From: Brachyhypopomus gauderio
Lineage: Eukaryota; Chordata; Actinopteri; Gymnotiformes; Hypopomidae
Assembly (NCBI RefSeq): GCF_052324685.1
Contig: NC_135223.1
Location: forward strand, 19,753,322 to 19,817,321
Length of the DNA stretch: 64,000 nucleotides
Direction of reading: 5' to 3'
The notes beneath the pieces were generated by a model. That model did no database searches and had not been told where the DNA came from. It saw only the letters and a program-made list of their open reading frames with translations. Each line of letters starts with the position of its first letter. Positions within the stretch are counted from its first letter, which is position 1. Shown one piece after another: positions 13,500-26,711 of this stretch. The translations under genes and the position numbers were made by a program.

Positions 13500-13525
13500 A
13501 GTGCGCTGTGTACTGTAGAGTGTCG

Positions 13526-16500
13526 CTACACAAAGAAAAAACCAACAAACACAAACAAACAAAATTAATATGTTAATTGAATTAGTATTCACGAGTATGC
13601 ATATTTATAGAATAATCATAGAATAGAACTATCTTGATTTGTGTGTCTTACAGTATACTTAAGCAAACATACTGATGTTTGTGTTAATCTCTCTGATGAA
13701 CGTTTACATCCTTTCATGTACACACGGTAGACACACAATAGAGAATCCTACATTACTATTACACATGTCCTTTCTGATGTTCCCATCAGTAGTTGAGCAA
13801 AACCCTTGATGCTTCTTCTTCCACCAGTGGTGATAGATCACACCGAGCACGGCGGCAAGAAGAAGCCTTTGGCAGTGTCCTACTTCTTTATAGCTGCTCA
13901 TCGAGATTTAAATATTTTAGCTGGCCGGGCTAATTAATTGGTCTAACGTTACTATTCTTGTAATCATTAATTCTCTTTGGTAAGTTCTTCTCTATAATAT
14001 TGTCACGGTGGTAATTTGTAGGTCTGAATGTTTAATCAGGTCTCATGAACTAACATTATATAGATTCCAGAGCAAATCACACACACTGCAAAGACACATG
14101 GACATACTGAAAGCTTTGGCAATATCTGGAGAACAGGTACATCATTCGATAGATTTTTAGCCACTATATTCACCCAAAATTGAGCAGTCTCACTTTCCAT
14201 GTGGTTTTAGGTGCCCGATGCCATCCTCACAGTTTCTAACAAATAATTACAAGCAACATGCTGATTTTATTAGTATGCTCACAGGCGCGTGGTAATTGGT
14301 TTTATAGATGTACAGCACGTGACGGCAAAATTTCATAACTCGAATAGCATAATGATTTTACTTAATTGAGAGATAATTTAGCACGAGATTGAGCAACTTA
14401 AGATGAGTCAGTCGGGTAAAAATATTTTGTGAAGATTTATTTTGAAAATAGTGTTCAATGAAAACAATTAAAAGAATAAATTGAGAACTAAATGAGTCAG
14501 TGGTCGGATGCTTCAGAGTATCGTACTCTAAAAAAACATTTGCGTTATATGCAGTTAATCGGTACGGGGCTGCCTACGCATACGAGTCTTCACGTAGCTG
14601 CGCACTGGAGAGCGCTTTTAAAAGGGCTCCAGAGTATTGCACAGCAGACTTGACTTTTCTAGTAATAAACGTAAACTGTCGTTATATGTAGATACATAAG
14701 GTTATATTAAGACAATACAATTAAACACAAAACCAAAGCAGCATGTAATATCATGATAACTTAATATCCAGCCTACTTCATGAGAAGTCGGTGGTCAGAT
14801 GAAAGGCGTTAAGATCAGAGTTCATGCTCCTCTTTGCAATTCCTCTTTTATTGCCAGGTGACAGGATATTTTGCTATGCTTATTCATCAACGTGCGGTGC
14901 ATAATCCAGTGCATGGCGGGATCCCAGATCTGTTCTGAAAGAAGAGAGGCTCGAGCAGCCTGTGGATTTTAGTCGCTTCGCAGGAGTTGGGAACAGTTCT
15001 GCAGAGCCCCGCGCGCTGGCACTTCACGTGCGTTTTAAAAGGTTTGGAGCGAGGGCAAGGCACGAGCCAATCAGAGCGCTTCCATGCTGCTAGGCAACAA
15101 ACTCCAGACACACAATGCATCTGAATCACATTAAAACACGATCTAGTCCACAAACTCTTCACTTTCAGCATGGACGTTTGTGTTTTAAACGCGTAGACTA
15201 CATTATAATTAGCAAATACTATCAGGTACATGCTCTCCGGGACAACTGAAATGCGTACTATAAGATATTTTTGCATTAACCTTCAACACGGAGACGTTAA
15301 ATAGGCCAAGCGTTGTTGTTTGAAACCATTATTTGCCTTCTGCATCTCAACCAGTCAGGGGTAAAGCTAATTAGATTAAATTTATATGAAAATACAGATA
15401 CTTGTAAGATATATGGGGGTTTCTTATGAAGTTATTGTGACCAGAAAATATTTTTTAAATAAATCTTTACATTATGAGTTGTGACACCGGAATTTTAATG
15501 TTACACCGAGTTTCCTCGCATTGCAGGATGTTGGCTCTCCACTTCACAGTTGTTGCGCCAAAATTTGCGTTATTGAGATTTAATATTGTTCGTATAATAA
15601 AGCTATATTGAACAGTATCGTTTTTTTAAGCAGTGACCTAGAATAAAAGTAGGGAAAGTAGCTGCTGATCATGACCACATCCCAAGCAACCGTTGCTATG
15701 CTGCCCTCTGCTGTTGATGAGAAGAATTACCGATGATACCGCCAACTAAGTCGGAATTTCAGCTGATTTACGCGGCCTGCAAATGCTTTGTTTAACAATA
15801 GCCTAGTTTTTTTTATCGTTTGTTTTTGCGTTTTGCATTTTTTATGTTCATGAAGTATAATATATTCTGCGGATGACACATTTTACTCTTATCACCTTAA
15901 ATGTGAAATTACATTTTTATGCTTTCGCAGTTTATGGTTTAACTTGAGATATACTTGAAACTTGAAAGGTACTTGACATGTAAATTGTTCAGAGATTATT
16001 AATCGTGATTTTGAGCAATCATTTAAAAAAATCTTACTATAATTTTTGTACAGGTTAATTTTATTAAAAGCAATAAACTAATAAACTATTCTCTATTATT
16101 TTAAATTGTGTATTTTATTTTGTTATAAACTATTCTCTGTTCTTATAAGAGCCCAAGGCCCTAACATATGTAGGGTCCAGACTGGTGTTAGTGTTGTTGT
16201 GCTGCACACTGGTAGTCTGACACTCGTACAGAAGAGCTGGGCCAGGTCACGTGACCGCACGCCCACACTTTTCAAACGCGCCATGTTGCTGATTATTCTC
16301 ACTTGAGTTTCTCTCATCATCACCCGCCGCCTGAACACTTGTACGTTGTAAGTGCATTTTTTAAAATTAACTAAATACATTCACGGCAATAAATAGTTTA
16401 ACGTTATTTCCACGCGTTTGCTTTTGTGGTGTTTTCCGCAGACCGCAAAATGAAACAAAATTATTTCGCTTATATTTGTGGGCGGGACAGTTCGTTAGCT

Positions 16501-16689
16501 AGATAGCTTTTTATTAGCTAGCCGTGCTAGCGTTAGTTGTTTGCGCTTTGCCACTAAAGCGTTGATAAAAAACAGGATTAAATGGTACATTTATGGTGGT
16601 GAATATTGCAAAAATGATTTAGGGACTGTGTAAAACGTGTATATTGTGCTGTTGTTGTACTTTCCGGACCAGTGTGCAGGTGAATCCGG
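13526..16689. other. Intergenic region between kcnv1 and dek
   Basis: The kcnv1 and dek genes diverge from this interval. A minus-strand acceptor at about 13526 shows that kcnv1 has an upstream non-coding exon, which could start in the moderately GC-rich stretch around 14.9-15.1 kb. No other coding sequence is recognisable. Confidence 0.5.
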
Positions 16690-17180
16690 CCAGAAGGGGC
16701 TCGCGTCCTCCGGTTAGCTCCAAGTTAGTGGCGCCAAATGAGTTTGAACCGTTAGCGCGTCGCTAGCGCCCTCACTCACTACTGCGCCGCCATTCCGCGT
16801 TAGAAACACCTCAAAGTTGCTTGAAGTGGACCGCGGCCGCTGCGCATTTCGACGGCACACTTGTTGGGGTTTGAGTGGCGGTAATGCTGAGGGTTGTATT
16901 CGCACGTCTTTAATAAACTCGGCTAGCGTGGGTTAGCTAGCTTGGTGGCTAACTCAAGTTGGCCAGCCCCTCCACGCGTTGCTATGGAGCTCGGCTAACG
17001 TGCTGTGCTAGCCGAGTGTGTTTATCTTTTGAACAATGTACTGCCCTGCAATCGTCAAGTATCTCGCACATTAATAAAATGCAAGAAGTCCTTAAAGAAA
17101 TAGCTCGCTAGATATGATGGCCCCCTTTTAAAGCGCATTATGTTTATCTGGCAGTGCATGGGAAACTAAGGTGTCTCGTC
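16690..17180 (+). promoter_or_regulatory. Putative dek CpG-rich promoter and 5' UTR
   Basis: This stretch is markedly richer in CpG than its AT-rich surroundings, with GCGCGTCGCTAGCGCC near 16755 and a CGCGGCCGC cluster near 16833. It lies just upstream of the dek start codon. A CCGCCATT motif near 16788 resembles a YY1-type site seen in many housekeeping promoters. The transcription start cannot be placed from sequence alone. Confidence 0.5.
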
Positions 17181-17192
17181 CAAGACATCAGG

Positions 17193-20100
17193 ATGGAATC
17201 AGCAGTACAAGAGGACCACACTAAAGAGGCCAATGATGCATCAAACAAAGGGGAGCAAGATGAACCATGGACACACAAACCCAAGAGCAGAATACGTATG
17301 TTCCAGTGTTTTAAAACCAACTAAAGTCTTAACTAATGTCAAATGTAACGTTCATTCATAGAAAGTTTGCCATTTTTTTTGTCTTTCCTTGTTGCAGACC
17401 AAGGAGAAATCATTGAAGGAAAACGAGAAAAGAAAACGATCCAAAGACTTGACTTGCAGATGGGCAAACCAAAAGAAAAACTGAAATTTGAGAGTATAGG
17501 AAAAGGGGACAAACTGGGAGACATTGCTCGGGTGAATCACGCTATCGGGAAGCTCAAAGCCCCACAGCTGAAACCTCTTCACAAGATTCTATATGATCGC
17601 CCAGGAGCTGTAAGCATTTTTACGTGTGACAGCATTTAGACAGCTATGCATATACATAACGCATCAACATGTCAGCAATTTTATTCCTTTACAAAATTAT
17701 ACAAGTTAATGTTTCAATGTGTTTTAATAGGTATCTTCACTCAGGAAACACATTCGATTGTTTAATGGCTTCCCATTTGACATTGACAGTGACCCTTACA
17801 ACAAAAAGAGGGTAAAAATGACAAGGTAGATAGTTTTATCTTGGTGCTTTTCGAAGAAACGCATGGATAAAATGTATGCATGTACTAAGCATATTGAAAA
17901 TTAATGCTAGTAGTGGACTTGAAGCCTGCTATTTTATTCACTGCTGGTATGTAGAATTTGTCAATCTTGAATTCTGTCTGTTTCAGGCTCCCCAAAGTAC
18001 AACTCAAGACCATTTGTCAAATTCTTGATCTTGAAAGAAGTGGAATTCAAAGTGTTCTGGTTGATAGGATTATGCAGTTCCTCATAAACCCGACAAACTC
18101 GGGGAAGGTGAGAGACTTGATTTAATTTCCTTCGGGGTGTGAGACCTATATTCTCAAATTGAATAAGGATGCACATGGTTGTAAGCAAACCTTTGAATTA
18201 ATGATTTGTAGTTAATTTTGTTGTTTGTGTTTCCTTGGTACACAGCCTGTAATTTTAAAAAAGAAAAAAAAGAAGAAAACTGCAAAGGATGCCAAGCGAG
18301 AGAAGAAAACAGCATCCAAGAGCAAGAAACCACAATTAGAAAGTGGAAAGTCTAAAGCAATTGTTACTGACTCTAGTAGTGATGAGGATGAAGATGATGG
18401 TGAAACTAAAAATGAAGACATTGAGAAATCATCTGTAACCGGCAGTCCAAAACATAAAGATGATAGTGACTCTGAGGAAGAGGAGGAAAAAAACATGGAT
18501 TCTGATGATGGTCCTGACGAGGAGGTAAATTATAATGCAGGGATTAGATGTCATGATTACAGATTAATTGGCAAGTTGAAATTACAAACTTTGCAGCTGA
18601 TACAAAGATAAATGTAATGATGAATTTCAAAATGGTTGAGTCAGAAAAGCCATGTGAACTGTGCATGACTGCCGTGAGAACACGTCCTACTTCTCCATTC
18701 AACGTGTGCAGCTTCATTTAGAAGTATTAATAAAAGTGGCACATCTTTAATTGTATTGCATTAACCAACAGATACAGCAGGACGAGTTAAGAGGACTGTA
18801 GTAATAAGCAAGGGAAATGTAGACCTGAGACCTGGGGTCTTATTGAAACACCTGACGGCTCCTTCATACCCTGCCCAACCAGCCTTGCTAACAGTGGCTG
18901 ATTTGAGTGCCTGTTCCCTTAAACGAGCCACTACTCGCCCATGTCCCTTGTGTTTGGGGTGTGCTGACTGAGTTTGGCTTTGTGCTAATGTAGCATCTCT
19001 TGAGCATAAACCTTAGGAGAAAACATAGTATGCACCAATATATGTGTGAACCAGTCAGACCCCTGAGTTATAATGACACTTAGTCAGGTGTATAATGGAG
19101 CCAAATTTAAACAGCTTGTTTTAACCCATGTTTTGTGTCATGGACAGCCCACAAGAAACAAACTAGGTTGTCGTTATTTCGTGGTGTTCCGTGGCTACTC
19201 CAGATGACCCACTAGATACTGTATCTGACAACGAGTGGTCCTAGAGATGGACTGGCTTAATAAAGGATTAGTAAATATGTGGCACAGTATGTTATGAACA
19301 GAAAATCTACTATCTTTTGTATATGAAAGGGTGAATTTCTTTTAAAATTAAGTGAGTTGTGTGATTGTTTTGTTGAACTAACTCTGTGTTGTGAAGAACA
19401 CAATGCTGTGGGAGCCTGTACTATATCGGACACGGCTTGCATTAGCAATGCAGCTGAAATGACAAAATAGCCAATCTTGCTTTGTGTGATGTCTTGTGCA
19501 TGGTCTGAATTCATGTAAAGATGACACAGAAACTTGTTTTTGAACAGCAGAGTTCAAAGACTAAGAAAAACAGCAGTAAAAAGAAATCCACCTTGAAGAA
19601 GACGGTGAAGAAAGCTGAGGACACTTCTGACCAGTCCCTGTCAGATGATGACTCTGTTGAAGACACCAGTTTAAAAAAGGTTCAAATTAGAAACGTTCAA
19701 TGACCAGGTTTTAGTGTGTGTCTTCATCAAGGCTGACGAACCTTTAACTAAAATTTGTTCTGGTATGCCCATGTTTACTGACCCATTTTATTCCTTATAT
19801 GGTAAAACTAAGAAGAAGCAAGTGGCCCCGAAGAAAGTGCCAGCTAAGCCTGTTCCTAAAGCCAAAAGAGCAGACAGCAGTAGCAACAGAAAAAAAAATA
19901 CTGCCCGCAAGAGCCAAGGTAAACGGCACATGCACTTTGTTTATTTATTTATTTTGGATCTTTGAAATCGGTGTGAATCAAACAGTAAAGTAAAGCTGAA
20001 GAGACTTTATGATAAATATAGTTTCTTCCGGCCCTCTTGGCAAACACATTTCAGGTCAATGTGTTGGTTTCCAGAAAAAAACAAAACTTAAGCTTAGAAA

Positions 20101-21279
20101 GCATATGTTGTGTACAGGCCTTGTATAAAACTGCACAGAGATTAACTCAGAGTTTCTACGTATTGGTACTGTAAGGCAGGCACTTGATTTGGAGTTTGTA
20201 ACATTTAGGTAATGATGTCAATGTGTTCCTTTTTACATGGAAGCTCAACCATGTCCAATCAGAAACCTTGCTGCTTTAGCATCATTAAGTAGTGTGGCTC
20301 AAGGAGCTCAATAGAGATTTTTATTTATTTCAGTGATAAGTGAAAGCTCTGATGATGATGATGATGATGAGCCACTAATTAAAATGATTAAAAAACCACC
20401 AACGAATGAACAATTGAAAGGAGCCATCAAGGACCTCCTGAAAGATGCAAACTTGGAAGAAGTGACAATGAAGCAGATTTGCCAACAAGTATGTACTTGT
20501 ACTTAAAACGCTTTATTAATCATATACACTTAATACACTTTACACTTGGAACTAGCTGAAAGAATTGTTGGCACACACAAAGTATTAATTATTTTTTTAA
20601 TTCTTCCTTTCAGGTTTATGACCTATATCCTGACTTTGATTTGACAGACAGAAAAGACTTTATCAAACAGACTGTGAAGAATGTAAGTACTTTAAAGAAT
20701 TGCATGTCGAACCAAATCAGATTTAACAGTTGTTCAAATACATTAGCATTTTTGTTATTTGTCCAGGCCACCTGTTTAAGAGCAAATTATAATATGTGGC
20801 AGGACCATTGAAACCTGTTCCAAAACTAGATATAAAGCAAGGGATTTTGAGACAGTCATAAGACCCCAGCACGCATGCCAAAAAGACATTGTGGTCACAT
20901 CTAAATTTACGATGAAGTAAATATTTGTTTAAAATGCATAATGACAGTTACTAAAATCACAGAAAACAGCCAAAACCAGAAGATATGTGGTTAGATTCAA
21001 GTTTGATATTTTCTTTCTCATAATCCCTCTTACAAGGGAAGCAAGTCCATATAACGCATGAGAGCTGTGGCCAATGTACATTAAACTATGAAGTGAGCAT
21101 CATTAATGAAAGCTCTACAAAGAGCACAGCTGCAGATCCATATTGATTGCCATCATCATAAGCCAGTTGTCTAGCTAGGAATGTGATTTGTAGCAGGTAA
21201 GAGATCCTCACATTTTTCTGATATAAACGTTTTGTCTCACAAAGGTTGCTCTTCTTTCTCTTGGCAGTTAATATCTTAA
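17193..21279 (+). CDS. dek: DEK chromatin-binding protein (10 coding exons)
   Basis: DEK is a nuclear DNA- and histone-binding protein that acts in chromatin architecture, splicing and repair. Coding exons are 17193-17295, 17398-17609, 17731-17825, 17987-18107, 18246-18524, 19548-19679, 19813-19918, 20334-20488, 20614-20682 and 21268-21279, giving 427 residues (human 375). Recognisable blocks are EGKREKK, the pseudo-SAP segment ending HKILYDRPGA, the SAP motif (LDLERSG, about residues 138-172), a lysine-rich then acidic middle encoded by exons 5 to 7, and the DEK C-terminal domain (NLEEVTMKQIC, DLTDRKDFIK, about 376-427). The last exon supplies only Leu-Ile-Ser-stop, matching the human C-terminus. 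Exons 6 and 7 are the least certain: exon 6 has a CAGCAG tandem acceptor and a weak GTTCAA donor, and the exon 7 acceptor is inferred from phase. Polyadenylation is probably near 22171 (AATAAA). Confidence 0.93.
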
Positions 21280-21671
21280 ACTAACAGGAGGGAGAGAGCA
21301 CTTTTTGAAGACCAGTGTAATAATGCCGGGGAACGCATAAGTGTGTACAATTTCCCCTTCAGGAAAACACTGCTCACTGTTTGCTTATATTATCTTTATT
21401 TTGATACAGAATTCTTGAATAGCTTTGCATCCTTTTTTGTATAGTTTTACATTTGGGAATATGTGTATAGTTTTGTACAGTACATGTACAAATATATGTA
21501 CCTTTATACATGCATATAGTTTTACATGTGCTCTCCCAAAGAAATTTGATTTTGTCCTAAATTTTGATTCTAAAATAACTCAATGTGTTGGGCATCTGAC
21601 TTGATTGACTGAATATACAGCTGATTTTCACAGAAGTGTTCATAAGTATCATTCTTCCAGTTATTTATTGG

Positions 21672-21674
<3 letters not shown>

Positions 21675-21749
<75 letters not shown>
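21675..21749 (+). repeat. (TG)n microsatellite in the dek 3' region
   Basis: About 37 perfect TG units lie roughly 400 bp after the dek stop codon, probably in its 3' UTR. Confidence 0.95.
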
Positions 21750-22639
21750 AAGGGGGGTATGGTTGAGCTCTTGTTTGCATTGTGCATATTTGTGAGAACA
21801 CATACATATTTTGATATGCTTTCTTGATTTTGGTTGTTTTCATAGTATGTTTTGATTACTTTTTGTGGATATTGATTTGCTTGGTCTGTAGATTGCTTTT
21901 ATAATGGATAGTCTAACTCCTTGGAATGTGTGTAATATACAGTCAGATTATACACTGCCATGTAAATATTTTGTCTGTTTTATTTTAATTCTTTAATAGG
22001 TATATTTTATCATCAGTGCAAGCTAATATTTTGCCTGCTTAATGTGGGTTTTTTATATATATATTTTTGTTTCAATTTTTTTTTTTTGAATGAGTTTATT
22101 CAGCAACATTATAGCATCATGTAGGATTCTCCTGTAAAGAAACCTCACATAACTAACTGAATGAATTCAAATAAAACATTTATATTGTTTTAAAATAATT
22201 GTTGTCTTTCTCACATGTGCATATGTTAGAAAGTATTATATCCAGGCATACCTATTGCAGACAATTATTTAAAGACATTTTCAGGGCAAGTTATGGGGAA
22301 ATTAGTTTAGATTTGTGGTTGATTAAAGTACAGTGTTGAACCACAACCACAACTACGCATACCACGGTTAGAATACGTGTGTTTGCTTGTACACTTTATC
22401 TTTTGTCCGTGCTGACAGTCGCGCTATCTACAGTGGACCCTTGCAACGGCTTTCAAATTAAAAGTTTTTCTAGTATCAAATTAACGTTTAAAAGTCCTCT
22501 AAAATTTGGAACTAACCGTATAATGGCTGTTTCATGAAGCGAAGACGTATTATAAAGATTAATTGTTGCTCCTGTAATGCGTAGAAAACCATTCGCCCCT
22601 AACTACTATAGCCTGAAAACAAACCCCTGACGGCTCAGT

Positions 22640-22840
22640 TGAGCGCCGTGCATCCCTGACGTAACACTAATAACCGCCATCTTGTGTCGTCATCGCGTTA
22701 CACTTACAGCTTCTACTTGAACCAGATAGCCGGTTACATTTCGCTGGGCTCTCAGTTTGCAGAGTGTGGTCTTATAGCCTAATGTGAATAATCCACCCCT
22801 CCGCGTTCGCTTTGTGTCAACATTGTAACGTGCTCTTGTA
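22640..22840 (+). promoter_or_regulatory. Putative aldh5a1 proximal promoter (CRE-like and YY1-like sites)
   Basis: Two recognisable motifs lie within 200 bp upstream of the aldh5a1 start codon. A CREB/ATF-like TGACGTAA is at 22657-22664 and a YY1-like CCGCCATCTTG is at 22674-22684. No TATA box is evident. The motifs are seen directly; their use is inferred from position. Confidence 0.45.
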
Positions 22841-24972
22841 ATGGGCAGTCTGTATCTTGTAGGCAGTAAGTGTTTTCTGAACCGAATCCGTCCGGGACTG
22901 CCTAACATGGCCCGCCGTGCGTACACGCTCGATGTCTGTGCAGAACTGCTCCGGACCCAGGGGTTCATTAATGGGCGCTGGGTTTCTGCTGCTTCAACTT
23001 TTCCCGTGTTGGATCCAGCAACAGGCAAGGAACTGGTACAAGTCTCTGACTTTGGTCCTCGGGAAGCCCGAGATGCGGTTGTTGCTGCTCACAAAGCCTT
23101 TCACTCGTGGAAGTGTCAGACTCCAAAGGTAACTGAGCTGCTGAGTATTTTTGCATGACAGTTCGACGCGTTACAATAAAATTATAGTTGGCTAACTGGC
23201 TAATGACAGCAATTGCCACATCTGTATTAATTTTTATCTTGACATAAGCAGTGTGGAAGCGTTTATTAAGTTACCTGAATGGCCAGACTCTGATCCTTAA
23301 TGCATTCCTATTTATAAGTATTTTTTCTGTTTATGTCAAATTCGTGTCTGATATTTGCGTTCACACACTGTTCAGGAAAGAAGCCTTCTACTCCGAAAAT
23401 GGTTTGACCTGGTCAATCAGAACAAAGAGGATTTAGCAAAGCTCATTACAGCAGAATGTGTGAGTACTATGAATTATTATGAAGTACACAGTCACTTGCA
23501 TTCTGCCATTAGACAGCTGTTCTGTGTATGCTTAGTGTAAGTTATTCGGCATTTAGTATACAATAGTGTCCTCGGATATAGGCTACCATTTGTAGTGTGC
23601 ATAAACAATAATCAGTATGCCTCTACGTATATGTTCATATTCAATGGATTATGTCCAGTTCATGAATGCACATTAGGAAGCTTACAGAACCAAGATACCG
23701 GAAAGACACGAGTATTTGTCTCAAACAGCACTGCATTTATGCACTTGTAGGGGAAGCCCATGAAAGAGTCCCTAGGTGAGATTGCATACTCTGCATCATT
23801 TCTGGAGTGGTTCTCAGAGGAAGCCCGCCGTGTCTATGGTGATATTGTTAGTCCTGCTGTCAAAGACCGCAAAATACTACTGCTTAAACAGCCAGTGGGT
23901 GTGGCCTCCATCATCACCCCAGTGAGTGGCATCTCCTGCGCCCTGAACATTACCTTCTGTTCAGTTTGCGGTTCTTAAGGTCTGAACGTCTCATTGGTCT
24001 TTTCTCCACTCACAGTGGAACTTTCCCAGTGCCATGATAACTAGGAAAGTGGCAGCGGCTCTGGCTGTGGGCTGCACCGTGGTGGTGAAACCAGCCGAGG
24101 ACACGCCCCTCTCAGCTCTGGCGCTTGCTGAGGTTGGTTCCAGCAGGTTTTTGTTTTCCTCACTTTCTGTTTTATCAGTTGTTTCCGCTGCCTTAAGAAT
24201 CGGACCAAGGATGGGGAGTACACCTGATATAGGCTACAGTGAAAAGCTAAAGCCCTACCTCTACAGTTGGCAGCCCAGGCTGGGATCCCTGCTGGAGTGG
24301 TCAACGTGGTGCCCTGCTCCAGGGAGAAGGCCAGTGCTGTGGGTGAAGTCCTCTGCACAGACCCTCTGGTGGCCAAAGTCTCATTCACTGGCTCAACTGC
24401 CACTGGCAAGGTATTGACACTCCTCAATAGCTGAAGTGCTATTAAATGCAACAAATGCAGTGTTGCAGTTAAAGGATGTGTGTGTGTCATACTCTTGACT
24501 GTTACAGGTGAACTTCATGTGACCTCCTCTAAACTTTTTAATGCACGTGTCCAACTCTTGATCGTTTCAGTGCTTTTTGCACATCTTGCAGTTCTCTAAT
24601 GAGAAGCTTAACAGCAACAGGTGTTTAATCCATGAGTCGACCAATACATTTCCTGGTTTAATTTAATTATGCTGTTCATATTTTGACATCAATTGATCAG
24701 CAGTTCTTCACCATTGCAAGAATTTAACAGTATCTTCTTAGACAGAAATGACCACTGAGCTTAGTGTCAGAGAGCATCATCAGCAGGTTGCAACAGATAT
24801 AGAGACTAGTAGAGTCTCAGAATGGCGTAGATGCAGACGTCCTTTGTGAATCTGTAATTGATGCTCAAGGGCAAATGACAAGTTATTGAGACATTAACAT
24901 GTTGGGGTATACCAACCATTGTTGTTGGGCTTTTGTGGCAATAAATTATTTGAGATGAAGAAATTACCATGG

Positions 24973-25014
<42 letters not shown>

Positions 25015-26711
25015 AACCCAGATCCTGCTGAAACACGCTGCAGAAACGGTGAAGAGAGTGTCGATGGAGCTGGGGGGACACGCGCCCTTCATCGTCTTCG
25101 ACAGTGCTGACGTGGACAAAGCTGTCGCTGGAGCCATGGCCTCCAAATTCAGAAACTCAGGCCAAGTATGATTCCAATAAACGTAATGAACGAGGAATCG
25201 AATGCTACGTTTTTGATGTTCTTGCTTTTATACACTTTGATTGAGACTCACTCCTGGTCTTTGTTGTAGACCTGCGTTTGCTCCAACCGGTTCCTGGTGC
25301 AGCAAAAGATCCATGATGTGTTCGTGGAGAAGCTGGGCAGGGCCATGGAAGCAGAGCTGCGTCTGGGCCATGGCTCCGACCCGGCCACCACACAGGGACC
25401 CCTCATCAATGCCCGAGCTGCAGAGAAGGTGCCCTGTCCACGAGCAGTCGCCAGCACCGTAATCTTTCCCTCCACGGATGTGACCGGCCATGCTGGTTTT
25501 GTGTGGGCAGTTTGATCCGCCCCTTTTACTCCTTCCAAATGTGCGAAAGATCAAACATCCAAGAGTCCTTTCAGAGATCACAAACCCGGTGTCCTCTTTT
25601 AACGCAGGATTGATTTCAGCATGGCTGAGTCTTTTTGCTCTAAAGCCCTGCATGTGGAATTGTATCCCAATTAAGCAAACGCAACATGCTTCTCTCCCTG
25701 CCTACAGTCTGGTCAAATTAGATCTGAACGTGGCTTTAATGTGTGCAGACCCGTAAGGCAGACAGTCTGACTGGCTACGCATCAGCACCACAGCCGAGAT
25801 CTAGTACAGAAAGAACATTTGAACGTGCATGTTTCTTCTGCGTAGCCTGTGGTGGCTAAGAGCCGTAGAGTGGGGACAGGAGGCTTAGAGTGCTCATGGT
25901 CTTTCAGGTGGAGCACCAGATTGCAGATGCTGTGTCTCGGGGAGCTGTGTTGCTGAAGGGAGGGAAGAGACTGGAAGGTTCTTTCATGCAGCCCACACTC
26001 CTCTCCAGCGTCACAAGTGACATGCTCTGTATGCGCGAGGAGACCTTCGGACCCCTGGTACCAGTTATGAAGTGAGTTAACATCACAGAATCTTTCATAA
26101 TACGGTGCACATCATTCATATGGTTTATCTGCGATTCGTTGTATTGCATCATATGGCAAGCTCTAGATTGAAGTTACAGATTTCGGCTCATGGTAAATTA
26201 CTTTTTTTTAGCTAGCCTGCTTGTTTTGCTTAGGAATAATTAAAGATGTGGTTGAGCTCATATCTTCCCTGCTGTCACATCTTCCCTGCACCACATTCAG
26301 GTTCAAAACAGAGGAGGAGGCGCTCGCCATTGCTAATGCATCTCCAGTTGGACTAGCAGGTTTGTGCATCTGCATGTGCCAAAATAACTTGACCATTTAC
26401 TGGAAACATTTGAGATTTGAATCGGCAGTTCCTTTTGGTATCATTTGGCTGCGTATCTAATGATCTTAACAAGCTCATCAATGCTTTGTCTTTCAACAGG
26501 ATATTTTTTCTCTCAGGATATAAGCCAGATATGGCGAGTGGCGGAGCAGTTGGAGGTGGGAATGGTGGGGGTGAATGAAGGTCTGATCTCCACCGCAGAA
26601 GCCTCCTTTGGAGGAGTCAAGCAGTCAGGGCTGGGCAGAGAAGGGTCCAAGTATGGTGTGGATGAGTATCTGGAGGTGAAGTATGTGTGTATTGGTGGAC
26701 TTGCACTCTAA
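22840..26711 (+). CDS. aldh5a1: Mitochondrial succinate-semialdehyde dehydrogenase (10 exons)
   Basis: The enzyme oxidises succinate semialdehyde to succinate with NAD+ in the mitochondrial matrix, the last step of the GABA shunt. Exons are 22841-23128 (start codon at 22841), 23376-23459, 23751-23921, 24016-24132, 24267-24410, 25022-25165, 25270-25428, 25908-26071, 26301-26359 and 26500-26711, with all phases consistent, giving 513 residues (human 535). The N-terminus ([19 protein letters not shown]) is basic and free of acidic residues, as expected for a matrix presequence. Catalytic features are the WNFPSAM cofactor loop, FTGSTATGK, the general base Glu284 in MELGGHAPF and nucleophile Cys318 in [10 protein letters not shown]. 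The second cysteine of TCVCS, which forms the redox-switch disulfide in human SSADH, is Cys320. The C-terminus [15 protein letters not shown]...YVCIGGL fits the family. The exon 4 donor GTTGGT is weak, and a (TA)n tract nearly touches the exon 6 acceptor. It converges with kiaa0319. Confidence 0.96.
24979..25012 (+). repeat. (TA)n microsatellite beside an aldh5a1 acceptor
   Basis: About 17 TA units end only 9 bp before the exon 6 boundary of aldh5a1. Confidence 0.95.

Noticed and set aside
21570-21843. Open frames reading poly Cys-Val or Thr-His
   Set aside because: They are translations of the (TG)n microsatellite.
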